Positions 1 through 10,507 of a stretch of DNA of 64,000 nucleotides are shown one piece after another. Location of the stretch: assembly GCF_019649055.1 (NCBI RefSeq), contig NW_026570231.1, forward strand, positions 1,302,001 through 1,366,000, in the 5' to 3' direction. The DNA comes from Paramacrobiotus metropolitanus. Taxonomy: Eukaryota; Tardigrada; Eutardigrada; Parachela; Macrobiotidae. Positions within the stretch are counted from its first letter, which is position 1. The number at the start of each line of letters is the position of its first letter. The translations under genes and the position numbers were made by a program. A model generated the notes under the pieces. That model made no database searches. It saw nothing but the letters and a program-made list of their open reading frames with translations, and was not told the DNA's origin.

Positions 1-26
1 CGCCACAGTGTGAAGTGTGAACTAAC

Positions 27-341
27 CTGCGGTGGGCCAATTAATATATGCACAATTAGTCCAATTAGGATGAGCAGCGAAATTATCGCACATGCAGCCA
101 GAATATTTCCTAGCCCGTGGAGATCTGAGGCGGTAATGCCGAAGAGTGTCAACAGGATTTTATCGGTCCGAGATCCCGGTTTGATATTCAGAGCGTCTCC
201 GTCGTAAGAGCTGCTGAAATGTCCGACGGTGGAGGAGAACACAGCGTGCGGAGTGTCCGGATCCAAAGAAACTTCTTCCAGGCCTACTGAATATCGAGGC
301 CCACCCAGAACATCGTGGTTAGTCAGGATTTGCCGTTCCGT
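27..341 (-). CDS. Partial membrane-protein exon at the left edge
   Basis: An internal exon of 105 codons, in phase 0 at both ends. It starts after a TCTAAG acceptor and ends at a CAG|GTTAGT donor, so the gene continues beyond the left end of the window. The deduced segment opens with a polar, probably extracellular or lumenal part. Near its end lies one strong hydrophobic stretch (NILAACAIISLLILIGLIVH) that looks like a transmembrane helix. I do not recognise the family. The 5' exons should lie to the right of position 341, but no convincing start exon is visible before COA6, so the assigned acceptor could also be wrong. Confidence 0.4.
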
Positions 342-1122
342 CTTAGAATTAGATTCCGCCTACATTCACACTCCATCTTTATCGTCATCACTCACATTTA
401 ATATAGATTCTTTTAACTTTACTGTAATATTCACTCATTACTAACCATCTCGGAATGTATCAGCAGTCAGCACTGCCTGCGTCCGTGCAGCAAGCAGCAG
501 ACGGGTGAATCTTCGTTATTCCGCAGTCTCTACTCGTCAAGCATGGACGGTGTTAGGGTTAAGGCTCTCGAGCTACAGTTCGTTCGCAAGCTTTAATCGT
601 TTAGCTGACGCCAAAAACATCAGGACCAAAGCCACGTTACAGTTACTTAATAAAATGGTAAAGTAAAGACTGTAAAGGTAAACAATAAATTATAAAACTA
701 AACATTTTATGAAAACAACATAAACGCAAGACCTATTCCGTGAGGCGGTTACTTACTACTGAGACGAAGCAGCTAGCTTGCTTTCAAACTGTAGGGCCTG
801 CCAACATACCGCGATCCGGAAATGCATGAGTGTTCCCGCTGTTCCGTGTTTTTACTCGAGTCTTGCGCGTTTTTTTATTTTTTGCAATTTTGCTTACAGT
901 TTTACTTTTGGTTGATCTTATTTTCGTTGATTTCGTTGTACGAACCGTTGGCCAACATACAGTATCAATTTTGGGTTCCTTTACCAGTACATCTGTGAAT
1001 TTGCGGTTTTGCAGCAGCTTTTGAAATACTAAATACTTCGTGTACGTATTTCAATAACTCTGTCTCTTGAATTTTCGTCGGGAAGATTTCCGTTTTATTT
1101 ATCGGACTATTCGGACTACAAC
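342..1122. other. Intergenic region upstream of COA6
   Basis: Contains no coding exon I can support. The last 100 bases must hold the promoter and 5' UTR of COA6. A hydrophobic 64-codon frame at 830-1024 has no ATG start and no family resemblance. Confidence 0.4.
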
Positions 1123-1860
1123 ATGACTAGTGCCGACAACGCTCCTGCACCAACTAAGCAAGAAAGGAAGGTTTGCTGGGATTCACGGGATAAATATTGG
1201 CAGTGCATGGACGAACATGGAGATGAGTCAAAATGTAAAGCTCTCCGGGATAGCTACGAACAAGCATGTCCTGCGCAATGGGTAAGTACTGTAAGTTTGC
1301 AGCCTCCCGTAAAGCGATACATCCCTTATAGTGTGGTATTAACCGTCAAGGCGACCGTACGTCTTCTGCTCACAGTACTAAGTCTTTGTAATCGTAAACT
1401 ATATCCTGCGAAGTGCGGACCTACGCATATAGTATTTACGATTAATTAAACACAATTTCACATATCTCGTAACATTATAAGCTGAAAGCGTTCCGTTACT
1501 TGTGCTCAATATGCTCGGGTGCCTTTGTCGGCACAAATTCATATATCGTAAGTGGCACATATGTGACAGATTTATGATTTTTGGAATTTAAGTTTAAACT
1601 AAATTACTGCCTCTGCGTCTTTGTTGTAGAATTTGTTTGAATGGTAGCATAATAGTGCGCTCGTATGTAGCTGGAGGGCTTACATTTTTCTCATCCAGGT
1701 AAAACACTTTGACCGGAAGTACGTTTATAACCAGTACAAGAAAAAGATTGAAGAAGAAGGATACGAACCGGTAACGAGCGAAAAAGTCGGGAACGCTAGC
1801 AAAGCAGCAACTTCGGCAACCGGCGCAAAATTATCTCCACAGAAAGTTGAAGGGAAATAA
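1123..1860 (+). CDS. COA6: Cytochrome c oxidase assembly factor 6
   Basis: Two coding exons, 1123-1281 and 1699-1860, joined in phase 0 at GTAAGT and TCATCCAG, give a 106-residue protein. It shows the hallmark of COA6: a Cx9C pair (C18, C28) followed by a Cx10C pair (C38, C49), with the sequence KVCWDSRDKYWQC. These cysteines form the disulfides of a coiled-coil-helix-coiled-coil-helix fold. COA6 works in the mitochondrial intermembrane space and helps deliver copper to the CuA site of COX2 during complex IV assembly. The C-terminus (residues 54-106) has the usual basic 'VKHFDRKYVYNQYKKK' segment and a low-complexity tail. The ATG is the first in frame. The gene converges on NGDN on the other strand. 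Confidence 0.93.
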
Positions 1861-2470
1861 TTTCTACATTGTTTTAAGTATCTGCGTCAGTGTGATAGTG
1901 CATTTGGAATACCGGCGGGAGTGGGAGTTTTAATATTTACTACTACAGTAGATGACATGCGTGTGCGAGTGCTTTGCTTTCAACGTCGAGTCATCTTTTA
2001 CTCCTTTGCTACGAGGTAAATTTGGAATGAATTGTGGGTTCTTCCGTGTGTACTGTGGTAGTTACTACGGGATGAATACTACTGTTGAAACAGCTCAAGC
2101 CGATGTAAATAAATGTTATTTAATAGTGCCATCTGTGTTAGCGAAAAACAAGGATGTACTGTGTAGCAAGCTCATTTGCAAACGGGATAGCAACACAACT
2201 TAATTACAATAAAAATGACTGTTTTTCATCACTTCTTGAAATGTTTGGCTTTCTTTGTCTTTTTTCCCTAAAAAAGCAGCAAACAGAATTTTTCCACAAT
2301 GTTGCGAACTTTCTTTCATTCTACATGTATGCGCTGTGTTCGGTTTAGCTCATCAGCTTAACTTGCGACGCTGTGCTGCAGTACATACAGTACGTGCAAC
2401 TTATTGTTAACACAGACGATTTACTGTACTCTACTCGGTAGTAATTAAGCAAACTCCTGATTACTGTCAC
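1861..2470. other. Convergent 3' region of COA6 and NGDN
   Basis: Holds the 3' UTR of COA6 and probably the overlapping or adjacent 3' UTR of NGDN. No further gene is visible; short frames at 1952-2348 look like chance openings. Confidence 0.5.
2208..2213 (+). terminator. AATAAA poly(A) signal of COA6
   Basis: A canonical AATAAA hexamer about 350 bases after the COA6 stop codon. Confidence 0.5.
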
Positions 2471-3845
2471 TTAAAATCTATAATAATTATCCATACTCCA
2501 TAGCATAGATTTGATATCAAGTGAGTGCCTTACTTTGCGCTTGTATGGTTGCTTCCTTTTCTTGTTCTTCGAACCAAACTCCATATCATCCATGTCTTGA
2601 TTTCGAGTCATCGGGCGAAAATCTTGAAAATCCGCCAAATGCGCTAGACTTCCCATCGTGGTCATTCGTTTCGTGCGCGCTTTATCCTTTTTGCTGACAT
2701 TTAACCGGACCATATTCCTCTCTTCGTACTCTTCGCGCTCTTTGGCACTTTTATCTGCTTTCGTCCGATAGATATCGCGATCATGGATTTCTTCCGGTTC
2801 GTCGTAGTAATCCTGTCGTAATTCCTGCATAATGGTGCTGTGTAAAGCGCGTTTCTTCGCTCTTTCGGCTTCCTTTTGCACCCGATCTCGAGGGTTTTCG
2901 TCCACGTTGTACGGCACTGCCGCTAATCTCGGTGGAACATAAACACTGGTACGAGACTTTGACGAAGTTTCCGGTGCGGCTTCTTCCTCGATCTCTTCGT
3001 CATCTGCCGGGAATTCAAATACATATAACATTGCGCAGAAAAATCAAATTGCAAGAAACAGCAATAATCATAGTACAAGATAAAAAATCATGATAATTAC
3101 TGCAGCAACCATTTAAATTTCAGATCTTTCTCTGAGCACGAAGAATTCAACGCCGAAATAAGGGTAGCATTATTTAGAGGCAAACCGATATCAAAATAAA
3201 TGCTGCATAACTAATAAGCTTCCAAGTAATTTTTAAATAACAATTAGCCAAACATAACTGATAGCATTAAAGAAGTAATACTACTATGACAAATTGATTA
3301 CCCGTTTCTTCAGCTGCTTCTTCAGCTTCCCCAAAGGCACTCATGAGCTGGTCTGGATTAGGTTTATAACGCGACGGATCCGACTCATCCGCACGGCTAT
3401 CCACGGCTGCTTTCATCAGTTTGTCAATGTGGTATTTAAGCTTCACTTCCATCGGCCGCATTTTTTCCAGAGCAGCCCGTGTCTCCACAATCCGCACAAC
3501 AGCTGGGTCGTCGGCAATGGATATTCCCGAGGCCTTTTTCAGCATAATAAGTACGAGGTTCTGAAGATAGTTTAGCATCAGATGGTTCTTCAGTTCCAGG
3601 AAGCTCATTCCCTGAAAGAATATGTCAGGCTCATCCAATATCTGTCATCGAAATAAATGTCACAGCACTTCAAAAGAATGCTGAGCACATACCGCTGATG
3701 AATCGTCTCCGTCTGCGGAGGAAGCAGTGGTGGTCTTTTTCCGAAGCTTATCTACTACGAGCTGAGCATCCGCAATCTGGGTCTTCAGTGAACTGATAAT
3801 CTGGCTGAATGTGCCTGAATCATCTTCGCTTGCGTCAAAATTCAT
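2471..3845 (-). CDS. NGDN: Neuroguidin, Sas10/Utp3/C1D-domain protein
   Basis: Three exons, 3845-3693, 3641-3302 and 3003-2471, fit in phase (0, then 1) and give 341 residues, close to the roughly 315 of vertebrate neuroguidin. The N-terminal half carries the Sas10/Utp3/C1D domain, with the characteristic GMSFLELKNHLMLNYLQN and MLKKASG segments near residues 60-90. The C-terminal half is charged, contains VPPRLAAVPY and ends in lysine/arginine-rich stretches typical of nucleolar proteins. Family members take part in the small-subunit processome and 18S rRNA maturation; vertebrate neuroguidin also binds eIF4E and CPEB to repress translation. The start is the first ATG after the intergenic region. 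Confidence 0.9.
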
Positions 3846-4716
3846 GGCTGGGCTACGGAGCGACGATAAATCACAAAGAAGACCAACAGCTGAAAAATGG
3901 CAATGAAATTCAGAACTTCTCTCTCACAATTTGTGACAATCATGAAAAAAAACTTTAAAAAAGGACAATTAACTGTGTAAATTAACTTTTTACACTACTG
4001 AACTTCTGCGGCAAACCGCAAAGGAATCAAATAAATCGCATAGCGGCTTCCATAGCCACTTGAAACAGTACTTGTCGGCTTGCGCAATCCCCAGTGACAA
4101 CCCATGGCGGTCGGAAAGGCGATCATTCGTTTTCGCAAAATATGTAGTTTTTATTTCATTAAACGCGGTAACATCACAAAATCGGTCCCCCTCAGAATAA
4201 AAAAAATCTTAAAATATCGAGCTCAGCCATGCTCCATCAACCACCATAGGCTAATGCCAAGTGCCAACCATACTTTGCGAATGTTTAGTACGAGTACCAA
4301 ATTTAGAATAATCACTAAAACGAGGGCTTTGTTGTTTGCATGTTGACAAAGATGATAAAATCAGTGGTACGACATGCCGGTATAGCTATCCCAAAGATGA
4401 AATGATAATTTTATTCATTTTACAAGAAAACTACAGCGAGCTGTAGAAGCGGTAACTGGTCACAATTCAAGTTCTGATCAGTGATCATGATAACAAATTA
4501 ACAAGGTCGAAGTAATCGAAATAATTATCCGCGCCCACAACATGAACAAGGTTTTTGTTGTTCGGACAAGCCTTAAAATAATCTAAAGATAAAATGTTGT
4601 CGTCAAAAGTTTCAGATTTTGAGCTTAGTACCCCTTCTTATAACTATCAATATAAATAATACTTTCAACATAGTTCATTTGGAAGTTGTGCTTAATACAG
4701 TGACAACTGTCACAGG
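3846..4716. other. Intergenic, promoter side of NGDN
   Basis: AT-rich sequence between the NGDN start and the 3' end of the next minus-strand gene. It should hold the NGDN promoter and the 3' UTR of the secreted Gly-rich gene. No gene is seen; the 80-codon frame at 4104-4346 shows no splice context or known motif. Confidence 0.4.
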
Positions 4717-7700
4717 TTATCCAAATATTCTTGACCAAAAGCCTGGTTTCGCTGTTGTCGAAGCATCCCAAGACGTTCCACTGTAATGTATAACACCGGA
4801 TTTGGTTGTCCCGCCGACGCTGCCTGGAGTAAAGGCTTCCCTGAAAGCGTCGGCCCCGCTAAGTCTGCCGGATGGTTGCGCTTGGCTTCCCTAAACGACA
4901 TATTAAATAATAATGTTCGCGCTAATTATTTCAACATTCAGGATAGTATTGTACTGCTTCGCATTCTGGGAGCTTTAATCACTTTGTAATCGCGGTAAAT
5001 ACTGTATCAGATTTGCAATGCAGTTTAGTAGTTCTGTTTAGATATACGAAAAACACTTTAAAATCCTCACATACGTTATATGGATGCATCTATTTGTACA
5101 ATACGTGCGGTTTGTTAGCTATGGCTGGGTAATACATACTTCATATTATCAACTACTCGACAACTAGCTAATTAAATAGCAGTACTATTCACTTACAGAA
5201 TTAGAAGCGTTGTCGGCTTCGCTGCACAGGTAAAAATTTCTTGCAAATAGATTTAAAATTTGCAGATGGTCGAGTGTGCAACCGGAACTTGTGCTCTTTG
5301 GTGTACATTTAAACATATCTGGACTCAACTGACGACTGCAAAAACCAAAACAAGATAACAGGTTTGTTTGGTCGCCTATGCGGCTATCGGTCAGTAACAA
5401 ACGAACATACCGGCAAATCTCCGCGCTCCCGAACATGGAATGGGGCTCTTCGAGTTTAAGCAACTGTTCGGGTGTGAGGGAGTAATCTAAGCACGGCAGC
5501 ACTTCCGGATTGGTTACCGTTGCTCCTTGTGGAAGGCAGAGTTTGGCTGCATTCACAACATCTGCAACACAAAGCAGTGTTATAATGTTCAATTTTTTGT
5601 TTTCATTAAAATGCAGTACGTACCTTTGAGAGCGTCGGGATCCGAACTCTTGTTTGAGTACAAGCTTAGCATATGCCTTAAAGATGTCAGCACGGGCTCT
5701 TCCTGTTGGACTTGATTGGCGCTGTTAACCAGGGCACTCTGCTCCAGAGAAAAACATTAACGTCATATTCATTATGTCTCTAAATTTTTCTAATTACGGT
5801 ATTTCAAGCTTTAGACATATGAATTAGCTGAACAGAATCCTACAAGATTAGATAGTTGTTATAATAATTACGTGATGTTAACTGTTTTTGTACAGTCACT
5901 TAATCAGTCTGCTGATGACAACCTATGAGCAATGGCCAGTGCTATTTCGCTGACCTTTGACACTTTGATATTGCAGGCGCTCAAGTCAAATCCTGATGGT
6001 ATGGTGAATATATCTGCAGAGCTATTGTATTGTTCATAGGCATCAACGGAAGCCGTAAGAAATTCGTACAGGAACCTGGAACAAAAACATAAAATTACGC
6101 AACTGGCCTGTTATATTTATTTGGAACTAAAATGGATCCAAGGCTAGCCATCAAAACTCGCCATCAAAATAATACCTTCACGTATACATTTACGATGGTA
6201 TATATGTCTCACTTTGCTTTGTCTGACGTAGAATTTCCGGATATATTGTTGTTTGCCACAAATTCAATGGCCATATTTGGTAATTCAGCAAAGGGGATCT
6301 CACGATTCCACCGGGCCAACATACACAGGTCGACGTTCTTCGGAGCAGGAGCTTCGGTTGCTGTGGCCGGACCGGCATTCGCATTATTAACTGGCGCGTC
6401 CTGATTGGGGCTTACTCCAGCTTGGTTTGTTACAGTGTTTTGGGACTGTTGAATGGTGTCCGAATGGGTATAATAGTCAGCATAACGGTCTCGGTATGGA
6501 ACGTATGCCTAACATTGTAAGACAATGTTCTTAATTATGCACTTAGTGGTTTGCGAAAATCTATCAGCAGTTAATCTGTGTAAACTCGATATACATGATT
6601 TTAATTTGTTTCCAGTATTTAAGTATGTATCGACTATGACGTAGATATTAATATCAGGACCCACCGAATACGGGGAGCATCCGCCCATACAGCCGGGAAC
6701 AACGTAACCTCCATAACCATAATACGGTCCATAACCTCCATAATAACTGCCGTAGTAGCCTCCACCATATCCATACCCGCCCCCATACCCATAGGGTGAA
6801 CTCATTCTACCCATCATTTTTCCCAAATAATAACCTCCGATACCAGCCGCTGCACCAGTGGCAATCAGAGAAGCCGTGCTGTGTCCCCGGCGCGCGCCTA
6901 ACAAACTGCTACCTCCATATCCGCCTATTCCACTAAGTCCGCTGTAGCGCGATCCAGATCCGTAATTGTACGTCGTATACCGGGGCGAATAGTTGACAAC
7001 GGTTGGTCGGCTGATAGATGCAGCGGGGGCAGACACGCGTGGACGATATGAAGATCCGTAATTCGGTCGAGCCACACCGGCGCTGGGCGTGCGAATACCG
7101 GCGCCGGCAATACCGGAAGTTCCCGATGTCCCATGGCTGAATCGGTCGCGAAGGCCGGTCATACCAGTCTGACGGGAAGTGCCCGATGAAGCGCTCGATC
7201 CCCAGCGGGATCCAGCTGCTCCCGAGCCGATGGCCGCACCCGTTCCGGTGTTGACCTTAATGCCACTTCCGGATGTTCCGGTATAGGAGCCGCCACCGTA
7301 GCGCACACCGGATCCACTGTAAGAAGTACCGAAACGTGAACTGGAAGGAGTGCGTACTGCTGCCGATGGACTACTTGATGCCCACCTGCTTGGACTGCTG
7401 CTGCCGAATTTCGTGCCACTACTACTACTCGACGGGCTGCTACTGCCGAAGCGGCTGCCGGATGAGGGGCTACTCGCGCCGATCTTGGAACCGCCCGTCG
7501 AGAGGGATGATCCGGAGCCGTAACGGCTCGAGCTAGAACTGGACGGGGAGGAGCTTCCAAAACGACCGGACGAGGAGGAGCTTCCGTAGCGGGTTGCTGA
7601 ACCGGAGCTTGAACCATAACTGGTTCTGGAAGGTAAGGCACCGAATGAGACGCGTTTTTGTCCGCCGCCATACCCCGAATATCTGCTTGTACCCCACCTG

Positions 7701-8319
7701 CTGCTACTGCTGCTCGAGCCCCAACCGCCGCCGGATGATCTGATGCCACCAGTTCGTGCAGATGATGTACCCCAGCTGCCGCCCCCACTGCGTCGACCGG
7801 AAGATGGATAAATTGCCAATAAGGTTACTGAAAATGCGAGGTTGACACTTTATCCATGTACAGAAATTCAACTTTTTCGACCAAGATGTGTATTTGGATT
7901 TGTGAAATTGTTTTTTTAGGCTTTGAGGCACTTTTTATTTCTAGACTTTTATAAATACTACATACTTAAATTGTTATCATAAATGCACATGTCTTCGATA
8001 ATTATTATTCCCAAAATATAACGTGCAAATTTTCAAAATTGAAGTTAAAGCGATTTCGCTACCATTATCAAGTAAAAATCGGGGTCAAAGTTGAACATGT
8101 AAGAATGCACAAGTGCTCGTAGTAAACTAAGTACGAACTACGAGTAATTGTGCCTCTTAATCAGTTCAGTGCTAAACAACCTTGACAAGCAAAAGCCAAT
8201 AACTTGCAGATGGTCGTTTATTTAGAATGTTTGCTGGAATTTGTTAAGTGTTAAAAAATATTTCTATCGAGCTTACCTAACAAGGTTATCGCAAATAATC
8301 CACGGTTCAGTGGAATCAT
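4717..8319 (-). CDS. Secreted Gly/Ser/Tyr-rich protein with prion-like hydrophobic segment
   Basis: Seven exons join in phase: 8319-8277, 7827-6665, 6508-6213, 6075-5955, 5738-5624, 5561-5197 and 4890-4717, giving about 758 residues. The exon 2 donor is the least certain; 6641 would add eight residues. Exon 1 supplies a clear signal peptide (MIPLNRGLFAITLL, continued by VTLLAIYP in exon 2). Residues 22-300 are dominated by Ser, Gly and Arg repeats. A hydrophobic Ala/Gly segment (ATGAAAGIGGYYLGKMMGRM) lies near 333-352. Next come a Gly/Tyr repeat tract with two nearby cysteines, then a longer ordinary-composition C-terminal part with scattered Cys and N-glycosylation sequons (for example NNIS, NNST-like and NAS). 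No known enzyme domain is visible. Its role is unknown; structural extracellular matrix or cuticle is one possibility, inferred only from composition. Confidence 0.75.
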
Positions 8320-8952
8320 GATGACCGGAAATGAATGGAATGGGTGTTGGAATTAAATTTCCCACGGCACACCAGATAAAATTATTTGGTTACTGCAAGT
8401 TGCTTCAAATATAAAACATTCAGTTCACATAATTATGAATCAAGTGAGGAAAAGTGATATCTCAGTCCGAAAGCAACACACATACTACTGTTGCATGCTT
8501 GTCAAACTTGACTGACTGTTCGGGAATTACCGTTGTTAAATCATGACCTAACCCTAAAGTGCTTCTGCATTTGTAATACGCTGAAAGACTGATAAGTCAC
8601 CAACACATACACAGAACAACGCTCAAGTGCTGTCCATTCAACGACGCTTTCCATACATACCAGATCAAAAAGTAAGAAAGAGTGAATTTTTCGATAATGA
8701 TCTTTCTTTCCGCTAATATATCCAAATCACCATACTTTCTGGCGGGTGGCAGCACACTGACAACATCAAATAATTTGCCGACAAGATCTCTCATGTAATC
8801 AGGACAACTGTTTGTATGCGGTTGCACCAGTTAATGTAATGTGGCAGCACAGATTCCTGTTTAATGCGTAATAAAATTTGAGATGTTAGCAGGTATATAT
8901 ATATGTAGGTGCGGTAAATACAGAGGTACTGTGGAATAATTATGCTCAGAAG
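8320..8952. other. Upstream of secreted protein gene; possible exon
   Basis: The first few hundred bases should carry the promoter of the secreted protein. On the minus strand, an exon-like segment runs from about 8806 (after AACAG) down to about 8641 (a TG|GTATGT donor). It encodes CPDYMRDLVGKLFDVVSVL and onward. I could not link it in phase to another exon, so it stays unassigned. Confidence 0.25.
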
Positions 8953-9375
8953 TCAGTATCGGCTTTCCATGCAAGATATCGCGTGTTGACGGGACGCACT
9001 CAGTGAGTCATTCGATTTCCGGTGCTGATGCTCGAGTTTTTTCACTTTTTGCCACTCAGACAACAAATAGTATATGAAGGATACCTTTGAAACATTGTTT
9101 AAGTTACAGGTAATACTGTAATAGTGACGTTTCCACTCCGCAGAACTGCCATAAACAATCACACCTGACCACGGTTTTGTGCAAATATATGTAGCTATCC
9201 AATATCCATCAGAATCCGAAACTGAACGGAGTTGAAATCTCTCCGTAGTCTTCTTCTCCAACAAAGAAATTCTCGCAGTTTTTGAGATGGCCATTCGGTC
9301 GTGGTTAGAAAGTTTGGAAATCGTAGGGAAAGGGTAATAGTTAAATTCAGGATGCTTTTTAGCATCGTAGGCCAT
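8953..9375 (-). CDS. Uncharacterised 140-codon reading frame
   Basis: An ATG-initiated frame of 140 codons (MAYDAKKHPEFNYYPFP at its start) in otherwise AT-rich sequence. Its composition is protein-like: aromatic residues, few rare runs, and a Trp/Tyr-rich middle. I recognise no domain. It may be a single exon of a larger gene that includes the segment near 8641-8806, but no phase-consistent join was found. It could also be chance. Confidence 0.3.
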   Translation of the reverse strand: MAYDAKKHPEFNYYPFPTISKLSNHDRMAISKTARISLLEKKTTERFQLRSVSDSDGYWIATYICTKPWSGVIVYGSSAEWKRHYYSITCNLNNVSKVSFIYYLLSEWQKVKKLEHQHRKSNDSLSASRQHAISCMESRY

Positions 9376-10507
9376 CTTAATATAAAGCGGCAGCTTGACC
9401 GGGTGCTGGTTTAATAAATATTAAACGCTGTACAACACGTGAACTGCTCATGTCTGCGGGACAGCAAGGCAAAGATAGTACAATATTTATATTTCCTAAC
9501 CATGTTTACGCCTTTTTTTTAAATCGCATAATATAAAGTTAGCAAATTTAATTGAAGCAACCACCAGACATATTTTCGGTCAATAGCAAAGCGGAAATCC
9601 ACGTTGGCATGCCGGTAAGCCATAAGTATACAAGTACTGGCCGTAAGTTATCAATAAGATTCAGCGATGGCCATGGGTGACCTGTACATATTTTGGAGAT
9701 GTAGAGTTGCTGTAGACTTGTGCTCCATTATTATTATACAGTCTTCCTGCATGTGCTCCTGTAATTGCGTAATTAAGCGTAGGCTACTCTCCGTGTATGG
9801 AAATCTAATTTAATAACTTACTTCTGGTAGTAACGATACTGGGCATGATAGCGCAACAGGAGGTAACAATAAGGTGCACTATGCTTTGCTCAAAACTGTG
9901 CTACATTTTATGCCCCTGTATAAACATTCAAAAACACTTCGTATTAAAGTGGTTATGATTGGTTCATTATTTCAGCATGTGATATTGGCTATCACATACA
10001 CTATGCACAAACACGAAGTAATCTACTGTGGCATGCATAATACTAATTTTTGCCTTTCGATGTGCAAAATTGGGTATAATGATATCTGTACAGCAACATC
10101 AACGACGCACATTTTACAGTATTAGAAACCCTTTAACTACCTATCATTTTCCAGTAGGGTAGATATTTTTCACGGTCAACCAGTTTGTTGCTCTGGGCGA
10201 AAGATTATCATCGTAAAATGCAAGTACAATACAGAGTCTGTACATTGTGGAAGGACAAATTGCCGATAACTTATTGTACGTACGTATGTACATGCATGGC
10301 ATGAAATTCACATTTTGTCATGTGCCATTTAAAAAACAAATTTCACTGTTGTACATACGTTAGTCGATCGTATTTCAGGAGCAACTGTGTAGAGGTTTGA
10401 TTTAAGTAACAGTAACAGAGCAGCTTACCATTCGAATTATTTGTCAAGTCGGAAGCCAGAAATTGTTTCTGGAGAAACAAGTGGCCGGTATCTGGATTTG
10501 TTTTGAA
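9376..10507. other. Intergenic region upstream of a ligand-gated channel gene
   Basis: AT-rich DNA with no exon that I can support. The 83-codon frame at 9874-10125 has no family resemblance. The distal part should contain the promoter of the channel gene. Confidence 0.35.

Noticed and set aside
830-1024. Hydrophobic 64-codon frame upstream of COA6
   Set aside because: No ATG start, no splice context and T-rich composition that mimics membrane segments.
7159-7788. 209-codon minus-strand frame rich in Ala, Pro and Val
   Set aside because: It is an out-of-frame shadow of the repetitive Ser/Gly-coding exon.
6509-7819. Single long frame taken as a complete 436-codon gene
   Set aside because: It begins with TTG, not ATG, and is really exon 2. 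A phase-matched upstream exon (8319-8277) supplies the ATG and the first part of the signal peptide, and later exons continue the protein.
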